In this document: one piece after another, positions 1 to 11,498 of the stretch | Layout of the letters: each line of letters starts with the position of its first letter | Position numbering within the stretch: position 1 is the first letter of the stretch | NCBI GenBank assembly: GCA_022316685.1 | Contig: JAKJHU010000568.1 | Location: 62,001 to 126,000, forward strand | Direction of reading: 5' to 3' | Length of the DNA stretch: 64,000 nucleotides | From: Progne subis subis | Lineage: Eukaryota > Chordata > Aves > Passeriformes > Hirundinidae | Translations under genes and position numbers: made by a program | The notes under the pieces: generated by a model | What the model saw: the letters and a program-made list of their open reading frames with translations, nothing else | Told to the model about the DNA's origin: nothing | Database searches by the model: none

Positions 1-639
1 AAGCCAGATGTAATTTTTGTGTACTTAGGAACATCTTACAGATTTCTCTTCCATAAACTTGCCCCATCTCCCTTTAGACTCTTGTGATAGTGTTTGCAGA
101 ATGTTTTCTCAGATGTTTCCCCTGACGTACTTGTTCCTATATGAAGAAGTACATCCCTATTCATTTTTAACAAGACTCTTGATAACTTTATATGTCCTTG
201 AAAATAGCTGAACTGTTTTCAAATGAAAATGTCCACAAGTAGTATCACCTTGGGCAAAGACATAATGTATATATTGTATAAGCTTTGGATAATATATTGT
301 ATTGGCTTTGGAAACATTTGAACACAAGCTCCTTCATCTTCTTCTAAAAAATGCATATTTCTAAAATATAGCTTTATCTTGGTAAATTGTATTTTTGGCT
401 GGCAGCCCTTGTAGCTAACACTGCTTGACATTCAAAATATAACACAAACTCAGTGTCCTGGGTCTTTGTCATATTGGAAAAGGTTACATGGCCGCCTGGA
501 GGAACCTGGAGGTTCCCAGCTCATACAGCTGGAGAAGGTAATTGGATGCCACTGGCTCAAAGCTCTGGCATTTTCTATTAGTTCTGTTAGAGTTTTGGTA
601 TCATAGCTCCTTTGTTGCACTACTACTTTCACATCACCA
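1..639. other. intergenic, no gene seen
   Basis: AT-rich DNA at the left edge with no convincing coding region; the short open frames lack family features. The part from about 450 onward becomes less AT-rich and may already belong to the LTR-like repeat that follows, but I cannot fix that boundary. Confidence 0.5.
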
Positions 640-1430
640 TCTGTCTGCTGGAATTCAGAGACCTTGCAAAAGACTTGTTGGAAGAGATCCAACTACAGCT
701 TGTGGAGAGCCCTCACAGGGCAGGTGAATGCCCAGAGGAGTCTACATCTCCTTGGAAAGTCCATGCTGAAGCTGGCGCCTGGCAGGACCAGTGGCCCTAC
801 AGAGAGAAGAACCCATGCTGGAGCAGGTTTGTTGACGGACTTGTGACCCCATGAGGGTCTCACCCTGGAGCAGCCTTTTCCTGAAGGACTGCACCACAGG
901 GAATGGACCAACATTGGAAAAGTTTGTAAAAAACTACACCTTTTGGGAAGGACCCACATTGGAGATTTTAATGGAGGTCTGTTTCCTATGGAAGACACCC
1001 CATGCTGAAGCAGGTGAAGAGTGTGAGAAGTTCTTCCCCTTCAGGAGGAAGGATCAGCAGAAATGTGTGATGAACAGACCACGGTTCCCATTCTCTCTTC
1101 CCCTGTACCACTGGAGAGGTGTGGAGGAGCTGGAGAATTTGTGAATGAAGTTGAGCCTGGGAAAAAGGGAAATGTGATGTGAATGTGTTTTAAGATTTAG
1201 GTTTTATTTCTCATTACTCTACTCTGATTTAATTGGTAACAATTAGGCTAAAATCCACAAGTCAAGTCTGTTCCTTCCATGACAGTAATTGCTGAGAGAT
1301 GTCTCCTTGTCTTTTTCTCAACCCATGAGCATTTTGTTATATTTTTTTCTCCCTTGTCCTATAGAGGAGCAGAAGTGATAAGAGCAGCTTTGGTGGGCAT
1401 CCAGCATCCAGCCAGGGTCAACCCACCACA
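640..1430 (+). repeat. avian LTR-like interspersed repeat, degraded
   Basis: This stretch carries repeated phrases of the type 'ccatgctggagcagg' and 'gaaggacccacattggag', then a T-rich segment, and ends in 'gtcaacccaccaca' at 1430. From memory this organisation is a widespread avian LTR family that ends in CA. The right end is clear; the left end is a guess (anywhere from about 450 to 640) and no target duplication was found. Small open frames inside it are by-products of the repeat. Confidence 0.55.
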
Positions 1431-2710
1431 AGCTGGCACAGGTTTTAGAAACGTAGGTCTATGGCAACTCTTCAAATATTTGACCTTCTTTTTCAGGAAA
1501 ATCAGAACTACCCGATGTTGTGTTGCATTGAAAACTATGACATAAATACTTTAAAAATAAACTTTTTCTCTAGTTGCATTTTTTCTATTGAAACTCACAG
1601 ATTTTTACTCCCTTAGTTGGTCTTCCAAGACGAGTTAGATAATAACAAACCTGAGATTGTGATTAATGCCACTAATGCCCAACCTTGTTCAAAAACATCA
1701 TTGCAAGCTTCATGTAGGCCACACCTATGGAGATGAAATTGTACACAAGCTGTTCTAGGGAAAGGCTACTAAAATTATGTGCGTAAAAAAGGTACACATG
1801 CTCAGATGTTCAAGGTTATTTGTTCTTATATAGCTCTGCATAATATTTAATTCCAAACAAGGAAGGTATTGCAGAACTATCCTCCATGTAGTAATAGCCT
1901 GTTTGGTTTTCTCCTATTTCTTAGTGCTCCTTATTCTCAGGAGCAATCTCTGTGGCTAGACACCAAGTTTTTAATATCAGCCTTTGATTAAATGGCAATA
2001 GACTCCATAGGACTGTATTTAAAAATGTGTAGGTTTTACTTTTCTGTACTTTGAAGCAATCAAATAGATGAAAAATAAAGGCAGCTTTGTTTTACTATTC
2101 TTTGGAAGCTTTACTAATACCATTAGAAATGTACATTTTTTATGATTACCTGGGTGCATGTACATATTTGGTTATAACCCCATATATAATTATATGGATT
2201 TAGTTATATTTTTTCTTGTTGTTCCCTTAATGCACTGTTGGATTTTTATTGGATGCTCAGATCAATGCAATTCTTAACCTCTTTCATCACACAAAAGGAT
2301 AGAAATAGGGATTGTACTCAACTGTTTAGGCACCACTTAATTGACAGACTGGGACCTACTTAAGTGTAATGCATTTTTGTTTGTTTGTTTTATATTTTCC
2401 CAAAAAACAGCAGTACTGTGTAGACTGCAAATTCACACACCTGTCCATATGTTTCACAAGTTTGCCACTCTATTATAAAGTTCTTCTCATTATAAAGTTC
2501 TTCTCATATGAAGGGATATTTGTTCAATGGTTTGGCTCAATCGGGGACATAGTGCTGCTTCGATGAATTTATTCGTATTGATACTGGAATAATTTCTCTG
2601 GTTTTAGGTGATTTACTACTCTGGCAGTAGGTCATTACTTTCAGGAAAGCTAAAGTTAAAAAGATGGATTCTTTTGTACTTATGCACATCATAAATTTAT
2701 GTCATATTTA
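1431..2710. other. intergenic, small tandem duplication
   Basis: AT-rich unique-looking DNA. The only structure noticed is an 18-bp unit (tattataaagttcttctca) present twice in tandem at about 2471-2507. No gene or RNA seen. Confidence 0.45.
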
Positions 2711-3590
2711 GAATCATATTATCATAGAATATCCTATGGTAGGAAGGGAAGGTGGAAGGGAAGCGCAAGGATTATTGAGTTCAACTCAAACCCTATGCAG
2801 GACACCCCAAGAGTCACACCATATGTCCCAGAGAGTTGTCCAAATGCTTCTGGAACTAGACAGGCTTGATGCTCTGACCACTTCCCAGGAGAGCCTCTTC
2901 TAGTGCCCAACCACCTTCTGGGTGAAGAATCTTTTCTTAATCTCCAACTAAGCCTCCTCTAACACAGCTTCAGATCATTTCCTTGAGTTCTGTCACTGTC
3001 AGCACAGAGAAGAGATCAGTGCCTTCTCCTCCTTTTCCCCTCAGAAGGAAGTTGTAACTACAATGTGGTCTCCCCTCAGTATCCTCCAGGCTGAGCAGAC
3101 CAAGTGACCTCAGCCACTCTGTATGGTTTCCTCTCAAGGCCCTTCACCATTTCTGTAGCCCCATCTTTGGGTGCTCTCTAACAGCTTAATGTCTATTTTT
3201 ATATTGTGGTACCCAGAACTGCTCCCAGCACTCAAGGTGAGGCCGCCCCAGTGCAGGGCAGACCAGGACAGTCCTCTCCCTTGCCTGGCTGTAATGCTGT
3301 GCCTGAAGCACCCCAGGACAGGGTTGGCCCTCCTGGCTGCCAGGGCACTGCTCACTCATGTTCAATTTGCCATTGACCGTCCCTCACATCCTTTCTGCAG
3401 TGCTGCTCTCCAGGATCTCATTACCCAGGCTGTCTGCACATCCAGGAGTGCTCCCATTTTAGGTATAGAATCTGGTACTTTCTTCAGTTAGACATCATAT
3501 GATTGGTGATTGCACAGTCCTATAAATTTGTCCAGGCCTCCCTCTGGGATTTCTCTGCTTTTGAGGGAGTGAACGGGTCCCCCTCGATTT
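2711..3590 (-). mobile_element. CR1 LINE 3' fragment, minus strand
   Basis: Read on the minus strand this is the 3' part of a CR1 retrotransposon. At 2711-2800 the plus strand shows the reverse of the CR1 tail ('atcatagaatatcc', then 'ggattattgagttcaactc'), followed by the characteristic 3' region with the phrases complementary to 'agcctcctctaacacagc' and 'ccaggctgagcagacc'. No reverse-transcriptase core remains. CR1 copies are usually 5'-truncated, as here. The upstream limit near 3590 is approximate. Confidence 0.8.
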
Positions 3591-4860
3591 CATAGCATTG
3601 GCAAACATACTTAGTATACTTAGTATACTTAGTATAACTTCAAGACCTTCTTCAAATGTTACTCTGCAGAAAAATACTGTACAGAACACTTTTAAACCAC
3701 TATTTATTTCTCACTCAAAATGGCATACTTTTATCCGCCTGCTTTTGTTTTTCAAGGTCAGAGAGTGGAAATTAAACTGATTACTACTGATAGGATTTGC
3801 TGTATTTGTAAGACAACTGTTTGAAGAAAACCCTGATACCAAAATGGAGAAACCAGTAACTCTGTGAAATGAAATTCAAAGAGGTCAAAGTAGTAATTTG
3901 AAATGCAGAAATAAAAAGAAGAGTATTATTTTCTCACTGAAATACTGTCTCAGATACCTATGGTCTTTGGAGGTCTTCTGTTATTTTTTTTTAAGCCTCA
4001 CAACCTTATGCTTTATTTGCTGTATGTTGTATTTTCACTTTCACTTATACAGCTGTCACTTTATAAAGGCATAATGTGTGTCAACTTTTATAACTTCCTG
4101 TTTCACAAATTGAGTGATTAATTAAAATGTAGAGCAGTAGCATATCAGGGTACTGCTGTGCTCATCATGGGATTTTTCTTTTTGGGAGTATTCACCTGCA
4201 GCATAATCACTTGATTCAACCAAATAGTTCTGTGATTCTCTAATGCTGAGCTGCCATCACTCTCTGTGGTCCTGCACACGGAGTTGGAAGGTTTCTTCCT
4301 GGCACAGGGAGTTCCATTTGATGTTAATTACAGAGATGTTTATCTATTAAGTGATATATGTATGTATCTGTGTTTGGTGAAAACTTGCAGTTGGACAAAG
4401 AAGTATACAAAGAGTGTATATTAACATATACTGTGGAATCTTTAAAAATTAGGAGACATTTATTCTTTAACATTAATTACCAATCTTATAAGCTGAAGAG
4501 TGTGGTCTGTATTTCTGGACAGTAAAAATAGGGAGAACAGAATAAGAAACTGTGACTGTTGTAATCAGGAGTTTGCATCCGTTTACAGCTCTTAGGAAAA
4601 TATAACTTCATAGCATAGGAGATTCAGTGTAGGCATATGCAAAACAGTGCTCTGATGGGCAATTATTATCACTGTTTACAAATTTTACTTTACTCTGACT
4701 GTTTTTTACATATATTACTTACTTACATTTGTCTGACTGGTTAAGATAAAGGCCTGGGCCTCATGTGCCCAAAGATGATTTTAGGATACATGAAAAGTAA
4801 AAAAAACCAGTAAAGTAGCAATAGCAACCAAATTCAATTTGATTTTAAGAAGAAAATATA
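3591..4860. other. intergenic with 9-bp tandem repeat
   Basis: AT-rich sequence without a supported gene. At about 3607-3635 a 9-bp unit (atacttagt) occurs three times in tandem. The segment 4200-4330 has somewhat higher GC and could be a very old repeat, but I could not classify it. Confidence 0.4.
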
Positions 4861-5226
4861 CCTGGACTGAAAACCCAGGGGATCACTGGGGGCTGCACCT
4901 GCTGCCCACCGGGGCCTGGAGCTCGGCATTTTCCAGCAGCGCCGGAGGGACTGGGACTGAGGAGAGACTGAGAGAGAGCCGAGCTCCACCCACGGCAAGG
5001 ACTTTCTCAATTTGCCATCTCACTCCAGAACGAGAGGTTTTATTGTTTCATATTATTCATTCTTTATACTTGTATGCACTTTGTTTGTTAAGTAAAATAG
5101 TTTTTTCCACTTTTCTCCAAAGAAGTTTTTTTACCAGACTGGTTGGAGGGAGGGGCCACTTGGGTTTGCTTTCCGGAGAGATCCTGTTCAGGGGTTTTCT
5201 CCCAAATTTGTCCCTAAACCAGGACA
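4861..5226 (+). repeat. partial LTR of ERV copy A
   Basis: The 3' half of the LTR, ending in 'aaaccaggaca'. It aligns with 57,760-58,124 (3' LTR of copy C) with about 5 differences over 366 bp by eye, but with about 17 against the 5' LTR of copy C. The missing U3 part was lost to truncation at 4861. Confidence 0.85.
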
Positions 5227-5236
5227 ATACTTTTAT

Positions 5237-5254
5237 TGGCACCCAACGTTGGGC
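5237..5254 (+). promoter_or_regulatory. primer-binding site of copy A, mutated
   Basis: 'tggcacccaacgttgggc' lies 10 nt after the LTR end. It resembles the primer site for tRNA-Lys1,2 but differs at several positions from it and from copies B and C, as expected for a dead copy. Confidence 0.6.
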
Positions 5255-5337
5255 AAAAGAGAGTGGGAAAAACTTGTATTAATTATTAACTGCATTTTTT
5301 GGTTGTCCTTTGTGTGGGGATTAAACAGTCAGTAGCC

Positions 5338-7188
5338 ATGTTGCTTCTTGAAGTCCTAATGTCTCTTAGAACGGAGTCTTTTCTGTGTGTCGGTTCCCTA
5401 GGCTTTTTTGAGGTTTTAATACCTTTCTGGTCCCTAGGTTTGTTTTCCTACCCAGAAATAGCTCCAATATTGTCCCTAACATACAGCTTTTACACTAGGA
5501 ATGCACAAATTAGAGTAGTTATTTTGCTGGGCTTGGTGATTATGGTTTACAGGAAGCTTATATAGGTACTGGAGTTTGTTCCAGGTATGTTCGGCTTATG
5601 GTTTTTTCGTCCTACCCTGCGTCCTAGTTCCAGCAGCATGTTTTGGGGATTTATCAATAATTGCACCCAGTTTGTTAGAGGAGGAGTAGGGGATGAGGCT
5701 CTTCAGCCGCTTCTTTCCTTCTTCTCTTTTGAGTCAGTTACATCACTTTTAGAGAATGTTCAGGGTCTCCTGAATGTTAAAGACCCCAGCTCCCTGGTAT
5801 TTCACCTGGTGACCTTCCTCTATATAGTTTATAGCTTTTCTAGAATGAGTCACACACTGCTAAACACTGTAGGGCAGCAGATAGAGGCAGGGGGGCAGGG
5901 AGATAAATCAGTCACTCAGGCTGCAGCCAACCCCACAGCTACTCAGGTTGCAGCTAAACCAGACAGTGAGGCTATGACACCGGCAGCTGCTGCAGTAAAG
6001 AAGGGAAAGGAGCACACGGACAAAACTGATCGACCAGTAGATGATGATTCAGGTGAAGGATCCTCAATGCCTCCTGACAGCCAGTCGGGAGTCAAACCAA
6101 CTGACACACAATCAGAAGCTGAAGCAACTGATGATACACAGTCAGAAGCAGAAACAACTGGTACAAAATCAGAGTCCCAACCGATACAAAATCAGAAGCC
6201 CAACCAACTGATACAAAATCAGGAGCCCAACCAACTGCTACAAGATCAGGAGCCCAAACAGCTGCTACAAGATCAGGAGATACTATTGAGTCCTTTTCCC
6301 TGAAGGACCATGGTGGCCCAAGAAAGGATTACACCCAATGACCTGATGAATCTATAATTAGTTGGTTAGTCCATCTCTGGGATGCTGCAGTCGAGGCTGC
6401 AATGCTGGATGGCACTGAAGCAAGGCATTTAGGATCTCTGTCACATGATCCAGTTATCGACCAAGAGACGGTGAGGGAGCCTCACACTTGCAGTCTCTGG
6501 GAACGGGTCCTGGGAAGTGTGGCACAAAGATATCTGTGTGCAGACGATCTCTATCTGCAGCAAACCCAGTGGAAAACCATTGAACAAGGGATTCAGTGCT
6601 TGAGAGAAATGGCAGTAGGAGAGATTGTCTTCTCAGGTGACCTAAACACTAGGAGCCCTGACCTGGTACCATGTACACCTGTGATGTGGCGAAAACTTGT
6701 ACGACTTGGGCCACAAGAATACTCCTCTGCTTTAGCAATAATGAAGTGAGATGACACAGAGGAGACTGTGCTTGATATGGTGAAGAAGTTCCGAGCATAA
6801 TGCAGATACCTTGCATGGTCCAACACATGCAAGAATCGCAGCTCTGGAAACACAGGTGCGGGGATTAGCAGACAAGATGGAGGAGAATCACAAAAAACTC
6901 AGGGAGGAAATGAAAGAGGGCTTTCTCCAAATCCCTGCAATCAGGTTAGAGGTTTTGGCACCACATGCAAACGTTCCCCACATAGAGAGGGAAAAAGCAA
7001 TCCCATGGGCTAAGCTGTAGTCCTTCCTACGTGAATGTGGAGAAAATATGAAAAGGTGGGTTGGAGAATCTACTGATGCTATGGCACAACGGCTACATGA
7101 ATTGTTGGACGGCAAGACTATGAGAGGAAATTCTACCAAAAAGGAAGCAGCTCCGGTTATCCAGAGGAAAAAGGATAATCATGCTTAG
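5338..7188 (+). pseudogene. gag: gag pseudogene of copy A
   Basis: Homologous to the 656-residue gag of copy B. It starts with the equivalent ATG at 5338 and keeps the hydrophobic N-terminal part, the acidic/Gln-rich linker (about 5880-6290), the conserved core (about 6345-6750), the coiled-coil stretch (about 6830-6930) and the terminal amber at 7186-7188. It is broken: TAG at 5563-5565, a frame loss in the linker, TGA at 6339-6341, TGA at 6747-6749, an indel near 6798 and TAG at 7018-7020. It also lacks a block of about 245 bp that copy B has (11,950-12,205). Four of the stops and the deletion are shared with copy C, so they predate the insertion of at least one of them. Confidence 0.85.
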
Positions 7189-7563
7189 AGGGGCCCTGCC
7201 TCTAGCCAGGTAGAGGCCAGGGTTTTTGGACTGTGTGGATTCGTTGGCCTGGCACATCAGAACCACAAAAATATGAGGCCTTAGTTGACACTGGTGCACA
7301 GTGCACATTACTCCCATCAAGACATGTGGGGGAAGAATCTGTTTCCATTGCTGGGGTGACAGGAGGTTCACAAGATTTTACTTTGGTGGAAGCTGATGTG
7401 AGCCTGACTGGAAAGGAGTGGAAGAGACACCCTATTGTGACTGGCCCAGAGGCTCCATGCATTTTGGGCATAGACTTCCTCCGGAATGGGTATTACAAAG
7501 ACCCGAAGGGATTCAGGCGAGCATTCGGAATAACAGCTGTAGAGACAGCGGGTGTTAAGCAGT
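7189..7563 (+). pseudogene. pro: protease fragment of copy A
   Basis: After the amber at 7186-7188 and the hairpin at 7198-7217 comes a retroviral aspartic-protease region with the active-site motif D-T-G-A at about 7287-7298 and the later G-I-D-F-L motif at about 7468. The spacer before it is out of phase with the protease frame, unlike copy B. Homology ends at about 7563, where unrelated sequence fuses on, so no reverse transcriptase is present. Confidence 0.8.
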
Positions 7564-9100
7564 TTTTTGTCTTTTGTCAACCTAATGGCAAAAACATTGA
7601 AGGGAACCAACACACCCCTCCCCCCACCCCCCCCGCCTTCCCCCCAAAGACTGCTTTTCATAGAGAAGTGTTCTCATTTTGTAAGGTAGTGTGAAACAAA
7701 GTACTCAAGATAATTATCTCTGCCTAATAAACATAAAGTGTCAATCTGTTAATCTAAAACATATTTCTTAATTTTCTTAACATAAAATGCTTTATTTAGG
7801 AAAAAAATACATATGATGGGGAACTAATGAGAATCTGGCAGAGCTTAAGACTGGGGTTCTGGAAACTGTCTTGGTGGAAGAGCATTAATTTTAAGAAAAC
7901 ATAAGCGTGCTGCTTGATTTTAATTACTGATGGCAACCCCCACAGACAAGATTACAGTCAGAGAAAAAGGTGACAAAGATTCTTGATACCTTCTGAGCAG
8001 GAGAAAGAGGCAAAGGAAGAGAAACTACAGACACCAGATCTATGAATGCCAAAGAAAGAAAAGCTTTGGAAGAAGCAGTAAGTGTAACTGACATATCTGG
8101 AGAGAAACAATACACAGTGGCACCCCTTTCCTGATGTTACCTACTGGATAGGCTAGGGAGAATTCATACTCTTTCCCTTCCTACCCAGCAGGGGGCATCC
8201 GGAAAACACAAATCACATCAAATTTCTAGTTTCTTCCGTAAACCACAACTAAGAAACTTCTTCTTCAATGTTTTGTCTTCACCTACTTCCCTGGGGAGAG
8301 ATGAAAACAGCTTTGTGACCAGAACTCCAGAACTTTTGACCGCTTAATGTGTGACCTCTCCCTATATCACAGTGGTCAACAAAAAGAGAAAAAACCAAAA
8401 CAATCCTCTCTGAACTAAGTCTGACAATGTATAAAGGAGCATTCTAATCTAATAACTTGAACAAGTAGTAGTATGGAAAAAAAGTGCTTCCTCCCAAAGT
8501 GCTGTTGGGTTCAAAAAAGTAGAGTATTGCCCAGAGGTTCCAAAACCATGATTGGTGAAGGATACAAGAAGACTTTGTTATGGTTACCCAGGATAGTTTG
8601 CCTTTACTATCTGAATAGTCTTCAGAAGAATAATTTCTGATGTTTTGGAAACTTGAAAAAGGGTTCTAAGTCAACCATGCCAAAATGTCTGATTAGATAA
8701 TTTCAATACTTCAGTGCCACAATCCCCTATTTATTCCATTAAATCTATTTTACTTAGAAAATTAAAATCTACTGTGAAACAGTTTCTATAATGAGATTTA
8801 CTCCCTCAAATACATTCTGTGTGGAGATTTTACAGCCCATTTATGCCAAACTCTAGTCCATAAGCCACTTCTTAACTCTGAAAAATATTGCTTGTTAGTT
8901 ATTTCTATGCCATTGCTATGATTGATTCTCAATGCTGTGTATTTCTAATTTTTTTTTTTTAATGGAATTGTGACTGCTTTTAAATTTTATTGCTAATGCT
9001 GTGTCATTTAAACACAATGGGCACAAATTTAATATTCATATGAAGGGTGTAATTCACAGAACTGCTGGTTGCCAGGCTGTTCTTTAGTTGAGGTGCTTTT
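7564..9100. other. intergenic, no gene seen
   Basis: AT-rich DNA after the truncation of copy A. It contains a C-rich run at 7615-7645 and a poly-T run at about 8951-8962. No supported coding region. Confidence 0.45.
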
Positions 9101-10244
9101 GTGAGAGGGACCAGCTAACAGAGGAAGAGCTCAGAAACAGCCAACAGGCATAGCAGTTTGCAGAGCAGGCTGCACAGGATAGGGCTCAGCAGCTTGGCCT
9201 AGAAAGGCACACGTGTCCTCAGCAGTGGTGTCACTGCACCGCAGAGCAGCCCTCAACAGCTGCTGGGGTGCCTGTCCTTGTGCAACTTGAGCTGCTACCC
9301 AGTCAGAGCTCTTGTGGGTGGATGCTGCCTTCCAGGAGAGCCCAACGCCTCTTGCTGGGAATGGGACAGTGGGGAAAGGCTTCCTGTGCTCAGGAAGTCT
9401 GCCTGTGTTGAGAAATGGTGTTGTCAAATTAAGAAACTGTGGGAAAAGGTTCACAGACTGTGCAGCAATAGAGATGATGAAGAAAAGATTACGCATGTCT
9501 TTTCCAAGATTCTGGCTTCCAGAACTTGAACTTAAAAGTGTACTGAAGGCAGCACAGGTAGGGTCTGGTTTGGGAGATAGACATTCCCAATATGGCAAGT
9601 GTTGGAATTTTGTAGGTTCAGGCATTAGGATAATGTCTTCTGCTCTATCTGTAGAATTGCTAATAAGGAGTAGGTGCAATGTTTTTGTATCTGTCAAATG
9701 AAGCCTCTAATTGGGCTGAGCTTGGGCTCTGCAACAGCATCAGGACGAAGCAGCAAGTTATGGAAGTGTGAGACTCTGTGGTGATCTCTTTATGATACTT
9801 AAGTGGCGAATAAACAGAAAAGGATCTGGTTTAGTTTAGCTGGGGTAAAGTGAGACTTGCTGAAGCTCTGAATTGAAAAAAAGGAAAACAAGGATCACAA
9901 GTGTCAGGGCAACCAAGAGAAATACAAACCTTCCGTAGTGATGATGTACATCTGTGGAAATCAGAGCTTGAACATCAAAGGATTCAAATAACTGTGGGCA
10001 CCAATGCTGATAAAAAAGTACAAAAATCTGGACCATTGAACACAAGATTCTCAGGAAAACACTCTGGACAATGAAGAACTCACTGATCTACTGCAGCAAT
10101 TAAATGCAGGAGACAAGCTTGCAGTTCCTGGGCAGAAATCAGAATAAATGACAGGTGATTTTGTGTTTCTCCTGGATAGGGTTATTTCTGTAGAGGAAGT
10201 GTTGCTCTCTATTCCATGTCAAGGACCTTCTGGAGTGGAAGCAG
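9101..10244 (+). other. unclassified; possible degraded 5' part of a CR1
   Basis: The 9270-9540 segment reads on the plus strand as a charged stretch (IKKLWEKVHRLCSNRDDEE) faintly like the first open frame of CR1. It lies upstream of, and on the same strand as, the CR1 reverse-transcriptase remnant at 10,245. The rest (9700-10,244) is unclassified. The short open frames on either strand show no other family. Confidence 0.25.
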
Positions 10245-10761
10245 GAGACCTGGTTACCAGAAACATGGAGAAGACTGAGGTACTCCATGAATTTTTTGAC
10301 TCAGTGTCCCCTGCTGTGTCCTTCAGCCACATTGCCCAAAATGCAGAAGTCACAGAAAGTAAAGGAACTGGAGAAGCACCTAGTATAGGAGAAGATCAGT
10401 TTCGAGATCATCTGAGAAACCTGAAGGTTCACAAGTCCACGGGACTTGATGAGATAACATCCATGGATCTGGAAGGAACTGGCAGAGAGAGTGACTAAGA
10501 AACCATCCACCATATTTGAGAAGCTGTGGCATTCTGGTGATGTCCCCATTACCTGGCAAAGGGAAAACATAACCCACATTTTACAAAGGGTGTGTAAGGA
10601 TGGAATGGGGAACTACAGGCTAGTAAGTCTCACCTACGCGTCTGGACCCATCATAGGTCAGATGCTTCTAAAAAATACAAAAGTGCACAAGAAAATAATT
10701 AAGTAATTGTTGATGGCTAATGTGCCTTTACTAAGTAGATAATGCCTGACAAAATTGGTGG
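10245..10761 (+). mobile_element. CR1 LINE, 5' portion (reverse transcriptase remnant)
   Basis: The conceptual translation follows CR1 ORF2 at the start of the reverse transcriptase: a 'VLHEFFDSV' segment near 10,283, 'NLKVHKSTGLDEI' near 10,420, 'FEKLWHSGDVPITW' near 10,520 and 'GNYRLVSLT' near 10,608. It has stop codons and is dead. The reading continues to 10,761, where ERV copy B interrupts it; the same element resumes at 17,651. Confidence 0.8.
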
Positions 10762-11422
10762 TTGTCCTGGGGTGACTGTGTATCCCCAATCGTCTGTTGG
10801 GTGCAGGGGGGAGGGCAAGCGCCGTTTGTTTTTCCCCAGGAAAACTCTGCTCATCAGAGTGACCTTGAAGTGGGGGAGTTGGAACACTGCAAGACTGAAG
10901 AAGCTCTGTTGTTTTTTTTCCCCGGCAGATAGTTAGTTTAGTGCTAGCGTAGTTAGATGCTGTAGAATAGCTGAAGCTTTTTGCTTTTTTGCTTTTTTTT
11001 TTCTTTCTTCTTTTCTTCTTTCTTTTTTTCTTTTTTTTTTTTTTTTGCCCTCTCCTCGGAACTGTTCCAACTTCTCCGGACTGAGGACCTGGGGAAGCAC
11101 CAGGGGCCTCCACAGGGGACCCACCCCACCAAGACCACCAAGACCAGCCCTGCACATCTCTTTTTTTTTTCCAACGTCAGCGGAGAGAGAGTGGTGGAGC
11201 ACACTGACAGTCTTCGAGAGGAGACTTTCTTTCTTTAAGTTTGTTATCCCTCCGTAAGCGGCACGAAGCTCTTGTCATCGGGTATTGTGCTGGGAGTGCT
11301 TTGCCTGTGTAATAAACAGGTTTTTCCACTTCTCTCTGAGGAAATTTTTCCCGAACCGGTTGGGGGAGGGGAGGGGGCCCCCTTGGGAGGATTTCTCCCA
11401 AAATCTGCCTGAAACCACCACA
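10762..11422 (+). repeat. 5' LTR of ERV copy B
   Basis: 661 bp, TG...CA. It has a T-rich tract at about 10,976-11,046 and a polyadenylation signal AATAAA at 11,311-11,316, so the U5 part is the last hundred bases. A hand comparison with the 3' LTR gives about 20 substitutions over about 650 bp plus a 9-bp unit (accaccaag type) difference and length changes in the T tract. Confidence 0.92.
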
Positions 11423-11429
11423 AACTTCC

Positions 11430-11447
11430 TGGCGCCCAAAGTGGGGC
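11430..11447 (+). promoter_or_regulatory. primer-binding site, tRNA-Lys1,2 type
   Basis: 'tggcgcccaaagtggggc' matches 16 of 18 positions of the known tRNA-Lys1,2 primer site used by Mason-Pfizer virus and spumaviruses. It lies 7 nt after the LTR end rather than directly against it. Confidence 0.8.
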
Positions 11448-11498
11448 TCGAGAGAGTGGAAAAACCCTGTACTGATTAGTATTTAGCAGTCAGTAAAT

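Larger units (their letters stand above)
4861..7563 (+). mobile_element. ERVL-like retrovirus copy A, truncated at both ends
   Basis: An endogenous retrovirus fragment closely similar to copy C (51,302-58,124). It begins abruptly inside the LTR at 4861 and stops abruptly at about 7563, just after the protease region; beyond that the sequence no longer follows copy C. It therefore keeps half of one LTR, the primer site, the leader, a broken gag and a protease fragment, and lacks reverse transcriptase, integrase and a 3' LTR. No target duplication can be expected. It shares several disabling changes with copy C and so belongs to the same defective subfamily. Confidence 0.88.

Noticed and set aside
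9131..9701. Overlapping open frames of 188 and 129 codons on opposite strands
   Set aside because: Neither shows a known domain; the plus-strand wording hints at a decayed CR1 first frame, which is mentioned only with low confidence.
10658..11204. Lys-rich open frames on the minus strand (also at 17,078-17,445)
   Set aside because: They are the antisense of the T-rich tract in the LTRs of copy B; low complexity, no independent support.
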